The notes below the pieces were generated by a model. That model did no database searches, was not told where the DNA came from, and saw only the letters and a program-made list of their open reading frames with translations. A program made the translations under genes and the position numbers. Of a DNA stretch of 64,000 nucleotides, positions 11,183 through 18,907 are shown in pieces. The stretch's first letter is position 1, and each line of letters opens with the position of its first letter. The stretch spans positions 1 to 64,000 of the forward strand of contig JAIOXZ010000003.1 in assembly GCA_021741355.1 (NCBI GenBank), written 5' to 3'. The stretch comes from Caulobacter sp. GTDB taxonomy: Bacteria; Pseudomonadota; Alphaproteobacteria; Caulobacterales; Caulobacteraceae.

Positions 11183-11599
11183 ATGACCTACAAAACCGTC
11201 CTTCAAGGCCTCGGCGCCATCGGCGCCCTCGTTCTCGCTGGACCCGCCATCGCCCAGGTCGTCGGCGTCGCCGGCAAGGTCGTCGCACCGGTTCCGGCCG
11301 TCCCGGCGACGCCGGCGGTTCCGGCCACCCCGCCCGTGCCCGCAACGCCGGTTCCGAGCGCCGCGACCGCGGGGGCTGACGCCAGCGCCACCACGACCGC
11401 CGCCATCCCCGCCGGCACTGTCGTGCGCAGCAGCACCGGCGCTGAACTCGGCGTCGTCATGGCGCCTGATCCCTCGATCACCAGCGCCGGCCGCGTCACG
11501 ATCAAGACCAGCACCGGCTTCATGACTGTCCCGGCCGGTAGTCTGCGCCTGGAGGGCGGCGTGGCGATCAGCACCCAGGCCGGACCGGCGCCGCAGTAG
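11183..11599 (+). CDS. Small secreted Ala/Pro/Val-rich protein
   Basis: The 138 residues start with a signal peptide ending near PAIAQ. A low-complexity segment follows (about residues 34-58) with repeats of the type P-A-V-P-A-T-P, then a compact region (SSTGAELGVVMAPDPSITSAGRVTIKTSTGFMTVPAGSL). An AGGGAG ribosome binding site precedes the ATG by about 9 bases. No named family was recognised. The Pro/Ala repeat suggests an extended linker exposed outside the inner membrane. Confidence 0.65.
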   Translation: MTYKTVLQGLGAIGALVLAGPAIAQVVGVAGKVVAPVPAVPATPAVPATPPVPATPVPSAATAGADASATTTAAIPAGTVVRSSTGAELGVVMAPDPSITSAGRVTIKTSTGFMTVPAGSLRLEGGVAISTQAGPAPQ

Positions 11600-11715
11600 C
11601 ATTTTTCGCCGGCATCTGGCCGCCGGCGACCGTTCGTCGCCATTGCCCCGCGCGTCGTGCGCCGATAGAGATGCGGCCGTGAGGGCGGCGACGTGGCCGC
11701 CGGGGAATCGTGCGC

Positions 11716-12105
11716 ATGGCTCCGGCCAGACCGAAGAGAAAACAAGGCCCGGGCGGAACCCTCCTGTGGGATCTGCTGACCTTCGACCGCCTGATGACCG
11801 GCCCGGTGATCCACCTGATCTACTGGGCGGGCCTGGGCGTGATCGTGATCGGCATTTTCGGCGCCATCGGCGCGGCGGTCGGGGTCGCGCTGCAGGACAC
11901 CGACGTCCTCGGCAAGCTGCTGGCCTTCCCGGTGGCGGTTGCCGGCCTGTTGGTGGGCCTGGCCCTGGCGCTGCTGTGGCGGTCGTTCTGCGAGTTCTAT
12001 GTGGCGATCTTCCGCATCGCCGATGATCTGCGCGCCCTGCGTCAGGCGAGTGACGCCGATCACATCCTGAAAAAGCCGGTCAACCCGCCCGTCTCTAACG
12101 TCTGA
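11716..12105 (+). CDS. DUF4282 family membrane protein
   Basis: The 129-residue protein has a short basic N terminus, then the DUF4282 pattern: LLTFDRLMTGPVIHLIYWAGLGVIVI with the first membrane helix, a second helix around residues 65-88, and the typical tail LWRSFCEFYVAIFRIADDLRAL. The family is widespread and functionally uncharacterised. ATG at 11716 is used; a GTG two codons earlier is equally possible. Its 3' end overlaps the convergent xylanase gene by 11 bases. Confidence 0.8.
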   Translation: MAPARPKRKQGPGGTLLWDLLTFDRLMTGPVIHLIYWAGLGVIVIGIFGAIGAAVGVALQDTDVLGKLLAFPVAVAGLLVGLALALLWRSFCEFYVAIFRIADDLRALRQASDADHILKKPVNPPVSNV

Positions 12106-13237
12106 GGGCGTCGACCACCGCGCTGAAAGCCGCCTTCGGTCGGCCTGTGTCGTCGAACAGCAGCGGCGTATCCGAGGCGTTCTCGCGCTTCAGCCAACTG
12201 TCCCTGTCGCGTAGTCCCCAGATGCTGAAGGCGAACTGCTGGCGCTCGGGCAGGGCGGCGAAGGCCTCCACCGCCTCGGCATAAAGCCGCGCCTGACGCC
12301 GCTCGGCCTCGGCCCGGTTGGCCAGCATGCCGCCCTGGACCACCGACACGTCCATCTCCGACAGGTGAATCGGCAGTCCGAACCCGGCCAGCGCCTTCAG
12401 CGTGGCCGTGATGGCGCCCGGCGCCAGCTCCGACCAGCAGTGGGTCTGGCAGCCGATGCCGCCCAGCGGAATACCCTCGGCCAGCAGCCGCTCGATCAGC
12501 TGCAGATAGCTGCGCAGCTTCGCCGGCCGGCTCTCGAGGTGGTAGTCGTTGATGAACAGGACGGCGTTCGGGTCGGCGGCCTTCGCCGCCTCGAACGCCA
12601 CCTTGAAGTGGCCGATCTGGCCCAGCTTGCGGGTCCAAAGGCTCTCGCGCCAGCCCTCGCCGTTCTCCATCACCGGCTCGTTGACGACATCCCAGCCCGC
12701 CGCCAGCCCGCGATAGCGGCCGACCATGGCGGTGATGTAGTTGCGCAGCGCGCCCTCGAAGCTCTGGCGGCTTTCGTCGAGCTTGAGGAACCCCTCCGGC
12801 TCATTGGCGTACCAGACCAGCGTATGGCCGAAGAGGCGCATCCCGTGTGTCCGGGCGAAGGCGGCGATGGCGTCGGCGCGGTCGAAGCGGAAGCTCCCGT
12901 CCGGCTGGACGACATACTCCATCTTCATCTCCCACTCGGCGGTCAGCTGGGAGAAGTGGCGCGCGGCCAGGTCGCCGTAGGCCGGGTCGGCCAGCTCCGG
13001 CGCCCGCACGCAGGTCCCGATCGGGAAGGGCGCGAGGGATTTGAGCGGCGGTTCGGGGATCGGCTGGGCGGTCGCCGGGTCGCGGCCACAGGCGGCGAGG
13101 GCGAGACCTGACGCCAGGACGAGACGGCGGCTGAGTCCCCCTTCTCCCCTTGCGGGAGAAGGTGTCGGGCGGAGCCCGACGGATGAGGGGGCGTGCGGCT
13201 CTTTCAGCGTGTGGGCATGCGAGGTGGAAGGAGTCAT
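12095..13237 (-). CDS. GH10 endo-1,4-beta-xylanase, predicted lipoprotein
   Basis: A glycoside hydrolase family 10 domain covers about residues 65-380. The acid/base Glu is in WDVVNEP and the nucleophile Glu in PIHLSEMDVS. It would cleave xylan chains internally. The signal SRRLVLASGLALAAC has a twin-arginine pair and a lipobox (LAAC, Cys near residue 50), so the enzyme is probably a Tat-exported lipoprotein. No ATG, GTG or TTG lies close to the signal. The nearest in-frame ATG is at 13237, and the codons between it and the signal run through a palindromic repeat (13140-13291). Confidence 0.88.
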   Translation of the reverse strand: MTPSTSHAHTLKEPHAPSSVGLRPTPSPARGEGGLSRRLVLASGLALAACGRDPATAQPIPEPPLKSLAPFPIGTCVRAPELADPAYGDLAARHFSQLTAEWEMKMEYVVQPDGSFRFDRADAIAAFARTHGMRLFGHTLVWYANEPEGFLKLDESRQSFEGALRNYITAMVGRYRGLAAGWDVVNEPVMENGEGWRESLWTRKLGQIGHFKVAFEAAKAADPNAVLFINDYHLESRPAKLRSYLQLIERLLAEGIPLGGIGCQTHCWSELAPGAITATLKALAGFGLPIHLSEMDVSVVQGGMLANRAEAERRQARLYAEAVEAFAALPERQQFAFSIWGLRDRDSWLKRENASDTPLLFDDTGRPKAAFSAVVDALRR

Positions 13238-13291
13238 CGACCCCTCATCCGACCTCCTTCGGAGGCCACCTTCTCCCGCAAGGGGAGAAGG
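13140..13291. repeat. Palindromic repeat (CCTTCTCCC family) overlapping a gene start
   Basis: CCTTCTCCCCTTGCGGGAGAAGG at the left and its reverse complement-like partner at the right enclose further short stems (GTCGGGCGGAGCCCGAC and GACCTCCTTCGGAGG). The same arrangement occurs at 40189-40312. Here the element overlaps the first 30-odd codons of the xylanase lipoprotein gene. Confidence 0.85.
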
Positions 13292-13305
13292 ATTCCGATA
13301 CCCCT

Positions 13306-13716
13306 TCACCCTCTTGCCGCCCGGCGGAGCCCCAGTTCGTCGAGGGCTGCGGTTTCGCGGCGGCCCGCTTCCTTGCGGGCGGCCTGTTTCGTGGCTTCGG
13401 CGACGTGCTCGTACTTCTTCAGCGCCTCGAACGCCTCGGCCAGCGCGTCGCGGGCGCCTTCCTCCTCGAGGATGATGGTGTCCAGCGTCGACTGGGCGGC
13501 GGCCTTGCGCGCCTTCAGCCCCTCGCGGAAACCGGCCATGTACCAGCCGGCCTCGGCGTCGGCGCGGGCGTTCTGCAGCTCGGATTCGCCCTCGGCCTCG
13601 AGGATCGCCAGCTTCAGTTCGCCCGCCGTGCGCCGGTCGACGATCTCGGCCAGCCGCTTCTGCAGGGTCTCGACCTCGAAGGTCGAGATGCGGATCAGGG
13701 AGCCCATCGCCTTCAT
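13306..13716 (-). CDS. fliJ: Flagellar export chaperone-escort protein FliJ
   Basis: The 136-residue product is almost entirely helical and highly charged (RLAEIVDRRTAGELKLAILEAEGESE, then the 60-120 segment rich in Glu, Ala and Lys), as for FliJ, the coiled-coil partner of the FliI ATPase. It starts one base before the end of fliI (TGATG). FliJ sequences are poorly conserved, so the identification relies on the fliI linkage, length and coiled-coil character. Confidence 0.88.
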   Translation of the reverse strand: MKAMGSLIRISTFEVETLQKRLAEIVDRRTAGELKLAILEAEGESELQNARADAEAGWYMAGFREGLKARKAAAQSTLDTIILEEEGARDALAEAFEALKKYEHVAEATKQAARKEAGRRETAALDELGLRRAARG

Positions 13717-15047
13717 CAGGCGCTACCGAGAATCTGGTCCAGCCCGGCGAAGGCGTCGTCGAGGCTGGTGACCTCGTCCTTGTCCTGTCCGAGGAACCGC
13801 TCGAGATCCGGGTTCAGGGCGATGGCGCGGTCGATCTGCGGGTCGGCCCCGGCGCGATAGGCGCCGATGCGGATCAGCTCTTCCATGTTCGCGTACGCCG
13901 CCAAGGTCTGGCGCGCGTTGGAGACGATCTGGCGTTCGTGAGGCAGCTGGCAGCCGGGCATGGTCCGACTTATGGACTTGAGGACGTTAATGGCGGGGAA
14001 GCGTCCGCGCTCGGCGATCGCTCTTTCCATCACGATGTGGCCATCGAGAATGCCGCGCACGGCGTCGGCGATGGGCTCGTTGTGGTCGTCACCGTCCACC
14101 AGCACGGTGAACAGGCCGGTGATCGGGCCTGCGGTGGACCCGTCCGGCCGGACCGGGCCGGGACCCGCCCGTTCAAGCAGCTTGGGCAGCTCGGTGAAGA
14201 CGGTGGGCGTGTAGCCCTTGGTCGTCGGCGGCTCTCCGGCGGCCAGGCCGATCTCGCGCTGGGCCATGGCGAAGCGGGTCACCGAGTCCATCAGGCAGAG
14301 CACTTCCATGTCCTGGTCGCGCATCGCCTCGGCGACGGCCATGGTCATGTAGGCGGCCTGACGGCGCTTGAGTGCGGGCTCGTCCGAGGTGGCCACAACC
14401 ACGACGGCGCGCTTGAGGCCCTCCTCGCCGAGGGTCTCCTCGATGAATTCGCGCACCTCCCGGCCCCGTTCGCCGATCAGCCCGACGACGACCGCATCGC
14501 AGTCGGCCTGACGCGCCAGCATCGACAGCAGCACAGACTTGCCGACGCCCGAGCCGGCGAAGATGCCCAGGCGCTGGCCGCGACAGGTGGTGGTGAAGAC
14601 GTTCATCGACCGTACGCCGAGATCCAGTCGCTCGCCGACCCGTCCGCGGGCGTGGGCGGGCGGCGGGGGCGCGCGCAGGCTGTAGGGTGACGCGCCCTGC
14701 GGTAGGGGACCCTTGCCGTCGATCGGATTGCCGAAAGCGTCGATGATCCGGCCCAGCCAGGCCTTGTGCGGCCGGACCATGCCGCCGTCCGGCTGGATGC
14801 GGATCTCGGCGCCCGGCGCGATGCCCTCGACCGGACCGAACGGCATCAGCAGGGCGCGGGTCTCGCGGAAGCCGACCACCTCGGCGGCCAGCGAGGGTGC
14901 ATTGCGCCGCTCGATCTCGGCCCGGGTCCCGACAGCCAGATGGGTCAACCCGCCCCGCGCCTCGATCAGCAGCCCGTTCACCGCCGCCACGCGGCAGGAA
15001 ATGGACAGCGGCTCGATACGCTCGACGGCGGCGATCAGACTGCGCAA
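13716..15047 (-). CDS. fliI: Flagellum-specific ATPase FliI
   Basis: FliI powers the unfolding or delivery of export substrates to the flagellar gate. The 443 residues match the F1-beta-like ATPase family. Walker A is [14 protein letters not shown] (about residue 160) and Walker B lies in the [20 protein letters not shown] region. The conserved [10 protein letters not shown] and [22 protein letters not shown] segments are present. It is transcribed with fliJ and located away from fliH and flhA, on the opposite strand. Confidence 0.97.
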   Translation of the reverse strand: MRSLIAAVERIEPLSISCRVAAVNGLLIEARGGLTHLAVGTRAEIERRNAPSLAAEVVGFRETRALLMPFGPVEGIAPGAEIRIQPDGGMVRPHKAWLGRIIDAFGNPIDGKGPLPQGASPYSLRAPPPPAHARGRVGERLDLGVRSMNVFTTTCRGQRLGIFAGSGVGKSVLLSMLARQADCDAVVVGLIGERGREVREFIEETLGEEGLKRAVVVVATSDEPALKRRQAAYMTMAVAEAMRDQDMEVLCLMDSVTRFAMAQREIGLAAGEPPTTKGYTPTVFTELPKLLERAGPGPVRPDGSTAGPITGLFTVLVDGDDHNEPIADAVRGILDGHIVMERAIAERGRFPAINVLKSISRTMPGCQLPHERQIVSNARQTLAAYANMEELIRIGAYRAGADPQIDRAIALNPDLERFLGQDKDEVTSLDDAFAGLDQILGSA

Positions 15048-15093
15048 CGCGATGGCCCCGGGGTTACCTGGCGGCCATCATCGCAAGGTTGCT

Positions 15094-15101
15094 TTAACCA
15101 T
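15094..15101 (+). promoter_or_regulatory. CtrA half-site motif upstream of fliI
   Basis: TTAACCAT, the extended CtrA half-site of Caulobacterales, lies about 47 bases upstream of the fliI start. Only one half-site is clear. Regulation by CtrA is inferred from motif and position. Confidence 0.35.
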
Positions 15102-15116
15102 AAATGAAAAGCGGTC

Positions 15117-15194
15117 GGGGACATGTACCGCAGGTACGTGTCCCCTAAACCCGGCCACTCGATTGGGGGACACGTACCTTCGGTACATGTCCCC
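15117..15194. repeat. Double-palindrome element, copy 1
   Basis: Two hairpins of about 29 bases, GGGGACATGTACC...GGTACGTGTCCCC and GGGGACACGTACC...GGTACATGTCCCC, are joined by a 20-base linker running TAAACC to CGATTG. The two arms are also complementary to each other. This copy lies upstream of fliI, and its last C is the first base of the reverse-strand stop codon of the next gene. Confidence 0.95.
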
Positions 15195-15595
15195 TATTTC
15201 CAGCGGTCGCCCGCCGCCGCGACGTAGTTCGTCCAGACATAGCGCCACGGGATGACGAGCGGGAAGATCACGCCCATGGCGCAGGCCATCAGGGTTTCGG
15301 ACGTTCCGGCGCTCATGCCGCCGGCCTGCCAGGCGGGGATGCCGACGAGGCCAAGCCACATGCCCTTCCAGATCAGCTCGAACATCAGCAGTGGAAGCAT
15401 CTTCAGCGGATAGCGCAGGCCCAGCAGCGCCAGCAGCGAGACGGCGGCCAGCACGCACTGGACCACGCCGAACATCAGCGGCCAGGCCTTGTCCGGGTTC
15501 AGGATGTTCGGCCAGATCGTCAGGCCGAGGCCGACGACGAGCAGCAGATAGGCGGCCCTGAGGGCGTAGAGGCGCAGCAGCGAGACCTGGGTCAT
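15194..15595 (-). CDS. Four-helix membrane protein, unknown function
   Basis: The 133 residues contain about four transmembrane helices (approximately 9-26, 36-60, 64-82, 100-122) with short loops; the sequence ends NYVAAAGDRWK. No specific family was recognised. The stop codon TAG uses the terminal base of a double-palindrome element, so the C terminus abuts the repeat exactly. It lies in the same direction as the downstream-acting ArsR and 63-residue genes and may be the last gene of that unit. Confidence 0.65.
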   Translation of the reverse strand: MTQVSLLRLYALRAAYLLLVVGLGLTIWPNILNPDKAWPLMFGVVQCVLAAVSLLALLGLRYPLKMLPLLMFELIWKGMWLGLVGIPAWQAGGMSAGTSETLMACAMGVIFPLVIPWRYVWTNYVAAAGDRWK

Positions 15596-15640
15596 GCCGG
15601 GATTTCCTTGCAGGAATGTTGGTGGAAAAGGTCCGGCCGG

Positions 15641-15832
15641 TTAGCCGACGTCCTTGAGGATCTTCTCGATCGCCGCGAGGCGGGCCTCGATGGCGGCCAG
15701 GGCCTCGTCACTGGCGCCGCGGGCCCTGGCCTGCTGGATCTGGGCGTAGTAGCGCATGCCGAAGACCAGCAGGATGGTCACGAAGGGCAGGCATATCGAA
15801 AAGATGTACAGCTCGGGGGCCATGGGGGTCAC
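15641..15832 (-). CDS. Small single-helix membrane protein with coiled coil
   Basis: The 63-residue product has one membrane helix (about residues 8-27) and a charged helical tail (ASDEALAAIEARLAAIEKILKD), giving a short coiled-coil appearance. It begins two bases after the ArsR-type regulator stop and is therefore probably cotranscribed with it. No named family was recognised. The tight spacing makes it likely to be a real gene. Confidence 0.6.
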   Translation of the reverse strand: MTPMAPELYIFSICLPFVTILLVFGMRYYAQIQQARARGASDEALAAIEARLAAIEKILKDVG

Positions 15833-15834
15833 CT

Positions 15835-16164
15835 TCAGGACTCGGGTTTGGTGGTGAGGGAGCGCGCCGCCTCGGCGATCGCGGCTGGGGTCAGGCCGAG
15901 GCCGAAATCGACAACCTCGAAATAGTTGAGCGCCTTGCCGTCGGCGGAGAGTTCGAGCTGGCTGGTCACCAGCCCGGCCTCTTCAAGCTTCGCCAGATGC
16001 AGGTGCAACAGCGGCCGGCTGATGCCGAGTTCGCGGGCGAGGGCGCTGATGTAGTTGCGCCCGCCGGCCTGCAATGCCGCGATGATCCGCAGCCTGTGCG
16101 GACTGGCCAGCGCCGCCAGCATGGCCAGCAGCTGATCTCCCGTCGGTGGCGGCGTCGCTATCAT
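15835..16164 (-). CDS. ArsR-like winged-helix transcriptional regulator
   Basis: The 109-residue protein is a compact winged helix: ALASPHRLRIIAALQAGGRNYISALARELGISRPLLHLHLAKLEEAGLV covers the helix-turn-helix and start of the wing. No cysteine metal site is visible, so it is not a typical metal sensor. Its promoter (16171-16199) appears to place transcription start close to the ATG. It leads a small operon with the 63-residue and possibly the 133-residue membrane proteins, which may be its regulatory targets. Confidence 0.82.
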   Translation of the reverse strand: MIATPPPTGDQLLAMLAALASPHRLRIIAALQAGGRNYISALARELGISRPLLHLHLAKLEEAGLVTSQLELSADGKALNYFEVVDFGLGLTPAAIAEAARSLTTKPES

Positions 16165-16170
16165 GTGTCA

Positions 16171-16199
16171 GAAATAGTTGACGCGTGTCAGAGAGTCAA
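16171..16199 (-). promoter_or_regulatory. Sigma-70-type promoter and GTCA/TGAC operator of the ArsR gene
   Basis: On the minus strand, TTGACT, 17 bases, then TATTTC ends 6 bases before the ATG, which suggests a leaderless or near-leaderless mRNA. An inverted pair GTCA-N8-TGAC overlaps the -10 region, as expected for autoregulation. This is inferred from sequence only. Confidence 0.45.
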
Positions 16200-16204
16200 T
16201 GGGT

Positions 16205-16284
16205 GGGGACATGTACCGCAGGTACGTGTCCCCTAATCCCGTAGCCTCTCGATTGGGGGACACGTACCTGCGGTACATGTCCCC
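16205..16284. repeat. Double-palindrome element, copy 2
   Basis: It has the same two-arm structure as copy 1, with a 22-base linker running TAATCCC to CGATTG. The loops are GCA and TGC, so the arms are perfectly complementary here. It lies between the ArsR gene start and the GFA gene end, both on the minus strand. Confidence 0.95.
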
Positions 16285-16288
16285 ACGT

Positions 16289-16675
16289 CTACCGTTCGTT
16301 CTGCGGCAAGCCGTCGGCGATGGCGTAGTAGTCGCCTTTGCCGGCGGTGAAGATGTGCTTGCCCAGTTGCGTTCCCGTCGGCTTATCGAAGGCGCCCATG
16401 GCGATGGCGATCTTGTCGTGGTGGACAGGGTCCCAGAACAGCTGCGAGCCGCAGGTTCCGCAGAAGCCGCGCCGCACCTTCTCCGACGACTGGAACCAGC
16501 GGACGTTGTCCTCGCCGTGGATCGTCACGGCGGACTTCGCCACGTCGGTCGAGGCCCTGAAATGCCCCGACGCCTTGCGGCACTGGCTGCAGTGGCAGGC
16601 GTCCGGCGCGGGCAGGTCGCCCTCGACCTCGAAGCGCACCGCGCCGCAGAGGCAGGAACCGTTGTGCATCAGCAT
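16289..16675 (-). CDS. GFA/CENP-V family zinc-binding protein
   Basis: The 128-residue protein has the cysteine pattern of the glutathione-dependent formaldehyde-activating family: NGSCLCGAVRFEV, CHCSQCRKASG and GFCGTCGSQLFW, which bind two zinc ions. Most members have no proven substrate, so a formaldehyde role should not be assumed. The start overlaps the end of the VOC gene by 7 bases, indicating a two-gene operon. Confidence 0.88.
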   Translation of the reverse strand: MLMHNGSCLCGAVRFEVEGDLPAPDACHCSQCRKASGHFRASTDVAKSAVTIHGEDNVRWFQSSEKVRRGFCGTCGSQLFWDPVHHDKIAIAMGAFDKPTGTQLGKHIFTAGKGDYYAIADGLPQNER

Positions 16676-17055
16676 TGCGTCAGGCTGAGGACGTTGCCGT
16701 CCGGGTCGTTGAACCAGGCGACCTTCGCCTTGCCGTCGGGCGAGGTCCAGATCCCCAGCGCGTCCTGCCCGTAACCCTCGTAGATCGTCATGGTCACACC
16801 CCTGGCGACCAGGTCGCGGATCGCGGCCGCGATGTCGGGCACCTCCCATCCCAGCACCGGGTGCGGCGGCGCCTGGTAGCCGTCGATCTGGGTGATCCGC
16901 AGGATCGCGCCGTTCATGTCGAGCACAGTGGCGAAGCCATCATCGCCGTTCAGCAGCAGGCCGAGCACGCCGATGTACCAGGCCTTCGCGGCCTCGCGGT
17001 CGCGCGTCAGCACGAACGTGACCACCCTGGCTGAAGCAAGATCACCCATCTGCAA
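16669..17055 (-). CDS. VOC superfamily (glyoxalase/bleomycin-resistance-like) protein
   Basis: The 128 residues form two beta-alpha-beta-beta-beta repeats typical of VOC proteins: VVTFVLTRDREAAKAWYIGVLGL begins the first, and PDIAAAIRDLVARGVTMTIYEGYG the second, ending FNDPDGNVLSLTQ. Family members bind a metal and act on varied small molecules; the substrate is not evident. It overlaps the GFA gene that follows, so the two are translated from one mRNA. Confidence 0.85.
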   Translation of the reverse strand: MQMGDLASARVVTFVLTRDREAAKAWYIGVLGLLLNGDDGFATVLDMNGAILRITQIDGYQAPPHPVLGWEVPDIAAAIRDLVARGVTMTIYEGYGQDALGIWTSPDGKAKVAWFNDPDGNVLSLTQC

Positions 17056-17232
17056 TCCTCCCCGGACGACGGAAGCTGGACCATAGCGCGCGTTCCGGCG
17101 GACATGAAGGACGTCGGCCCCCGGTTTCCAGACTCGGTCGCGGGCGTCAGGATCGGCGCCTGACGCGCCGCTTGACCCGGCCCCGGGGGCCGGCCCGACA
17201 AGCGGTCCGGTCAGACATCAGCGAGGTGAGTC

Positions 17233-18240
17233 GTGCGTGCTTCTCCCCGGTACTTCAGCCCCTCCGAGGCCGCCGCCCGGCTCGGTGTTTCGGCCAAGGC
17301 CCTGCGGCTCTACGAACAACGCGGACTGGTCGCGCCGTTGCGGACGTCAACGGGCTGGCGGACCTATGGCCCCGAACAAATGGAGCGGGCCGACGAGATC
17401 GTCGCCCTGCGCGCGCTGGGCTTCAGCCTGGCCCAGATCGCGCGGGTGCTGGGCGGGGACCTGAAGGGACTCGAGCCCGCGCTTGCGGCGCATCAGGCCG
17501 TCCTCGAGGAGCGGCATCGCGCGCTGGTCGACACGCTGGGACGGGTTCGCGCGGCCCGTGACGACCTGGGGCGGGGCGGGACCCCCGCGCTCGGCGACCT
17601 GACCCGGCTTGCCAGGACGGCGGCGGAGCCGGCCGTGGCCTTTGACCTGCCCTGGCCGTGGGGCGGGGAGCGGTTCGAGCTCTTGGACATCCGCCCGCTG
17701 ACCTTCATCGTCGGGCCGCTGGGCAGCGGCAAGACCCGGCTGGCCCAGGCGATCGCCGCCTCCGTGCCGGACGGCGCGTTCGTCGATCTGGACCGGACCG
17801 GGGAGGGCGCGGGCCTGGCGAGGCCGGATCGCGTGGACGAAGCCCTCGCCTGGCTGGTCGAGGACGGCGCCACCGCGTCGCCGGCGCTGGTCGCGCTGCT
17901 GGCCCATCTGGAGTCGGATGCTCCGGGCGCTCTGGTCATCGATCTGGTCGAGCAGGGGCTGGACCAGGCGACGCAGGAGGCGCTGATCGCCTATCTTCGC
18001 CGTCGGGGGCCGGGGCGGCCGCCGCTGTTCCTGATGACACGGTCCTCGTCGATTCTGGATCTGGCGGCGATGACCGCCGAAGAGGCGATCCTTTTCTGTC
18101 CGGCAAACCACAGTCCGCCACTCCTGGTCGGGCGGTATCCGGGCGCGCAGGGCTACGAGGCCGTGGCCAGTTGCCTGGGATCGCCGGAGGCGCGGGCGAG
18201 AACCGAAGGCATGATCGCCTGGCGGCCACAGGTCGCCTGA
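17233..18240 (+). CDS. MerR family regulator fused to a P-loop ATPase domain
   Basis: Residues 6-75 are a MerR DNA-binding domain (YFSPSEAAARLGVSAKALRLYEQRGL, then GWRTYGPEQMERADEI), followed by a dimerisation helix (about 76-115). From about 145, a second domain has Walker A GPLGSGKT (161-168), a hydrophobic strand ending in Asp (GALVIDLVEQGLDQATQEAL) and a late LFLMTRSSSILDL segment, resembling ABC/AAA-type ATPases. Such a fusion is unusual for MerR proteins, which mostly have small ligand domains. The GTG start has GCGAGGTGAG just upstream. It could be an ATP-dependent or ATP-sensing regulator; the target is unknown. Confidence 0.85.
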   Translation: MRASPRYFSPSEAAARLGVSAKALRLYEQRGLVAPLRTSTGWRTYGPEQMERADEIVALRALGFSLAQIARVLGGDLKGLEPALAAHQAVLEERHRALVDTLGRVRAARDDLGRGGTPALGDLTRLARTAAEPAVAFDLPWPWGGERFELLDIRPLTFIVGPLGSGKTRLAQAIAASVPDGAFVDLDRTGEGAGLARPDRVDEALAWLVEDGATASPALVALLAHLESDAPGALVIDLVEQGLDQATQEALIAYLRRRGPGRPPLFLMTRSSSILDLAAMTAEEAILFCPANHSPPLLVGRYPGAQGYEAVASCLGSPEARARTEGMIAWRPQVA

Positions 18241-18247
18241 GGGCGCG

Positions 18248-18763
18248 TCAGCTCTTGTCGGACCGGGCCAGCGCCTCGCCGACGGTGACAGCTTCCTCGT
18301 CGACCTGCATGTGGCGCAGGTCGCCCGGGATCAGGCCTTCGCCGCAGTGCTCACAGACCAGCTTCGGCGTGAACGGATGGCCGCAGTGGTCGTGGACGAA
18401 CTTCACCGGAGCCTTGTCGCCATAGACGTGCTGATTGCCCCAGTCGGCCATGGTCAGCAGCACCGGCCGCAAGGCCTGGCCCTTGGCCGTGAGGATGTAT
18501 TCCTGGCGGGGCGGGCGCTCGGAGTACCGGCGCGGCTCCAGCACCCCGTGCGCGACCAGGCTCTTCAGCCGTGCGGCCAGCACGTTGCGCGCGACCCCCA
18601 GCCGCTCCTGCCATTGTTCAAACCGGCGAACGCCCCGGAAGGAGTCCCGCAGGATCAGCAGCGTCCAGGGATCGCCGACGACCTCGAGGGTCGCGGCGAT
18701 GCCGCAGGTCTGATGCGAATAGTCGGCGGTTCGGCCCATGATCCGAGAGTGCGGCTTCCCCAT
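18248..18763 (-). CDS. HxlR family transcriptional regulator with C-terminal zinc ribbon
   Basis: The 171-residue protein has the HxlR winged-helix signature CGIAATLEVVGDPWTLLILRD followed by FRGVRRFEQWQERLGVARNVLAARLKSL. Beyond the usual domain there is a short extension with CGHPF...CEHCG, compatible with a zinc ribbon. The gene ends 7 bases from the convergent MerR-ATPase gene and is divergent from the PaaI-like thioesterase gene. It could control that gene, although the operator there looks PsrA-like. Confidence 0.9.
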   Translation of the reverse strand: MGKPHSRIMGRTADYSHQTCGIAATLEVVGDPWTLLILRDSFRGVRRFEQWQERLGVARNVLAARLKSLVAHGVLEPRRYSERPPRQEYILTAKGQALRPVLLTMADWGNQHVYGDKAPVKFVHDHCGHPFTPKLVCEHCGEGLIPGDLRHMQVDEEAVTVGEALARSDKS

Positions 18764-18873
18764 GGGGAAAGCAACAGGGTTGTTTTAGTGGACGAACCTG
18801 TCCGGAGGGGCTTCGCAGCGGGCGGTCTTGGCGGCGCAGCGCCGGGAGAAAGGCTTGACGTGTTGAACATATG

Positions 18874-18891
18874 TTTCAAACACGTGTTTGA
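18874..18891 (+). promoter_or_regulatory. PsrA/FadR-type operator before the thioesterase gene
   Basis: TTTCAAACACGTGTTTGA contains CAAAC-N4-GTTTG, and the 18 bases at 18875-18892 form a perfect palindrome. This fits the published Pseudomonas PsrA pattern S-AAAC-N(2-4)-GTTT-S. It matches 15 of 18 positions of a site before the fadB-like gene (37822-37839). A second, weaker TTGAA...TTCAA pair overlaps its left side. Confidence 0.6.
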
Positions 18892-18907
18892 AGCCGGAGT
18901 GACCCGC

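Noticed and set aside
10226..11602. Longer start for the crotonase at 11602
   Set aside because: The extension is Arg/Gly-rich, antisense to the small secreted protein gene, and outside the family's length. The ATG at 11041 gives the normal N terminus.
15117..15194. Double palindrome considered as an ordinary intrinsic terminator
   Set aside because: There is no U tract after the stems, copies occur upstream of genes as well as between convergent genes, and the sequence itself is conserved, not just the shape.
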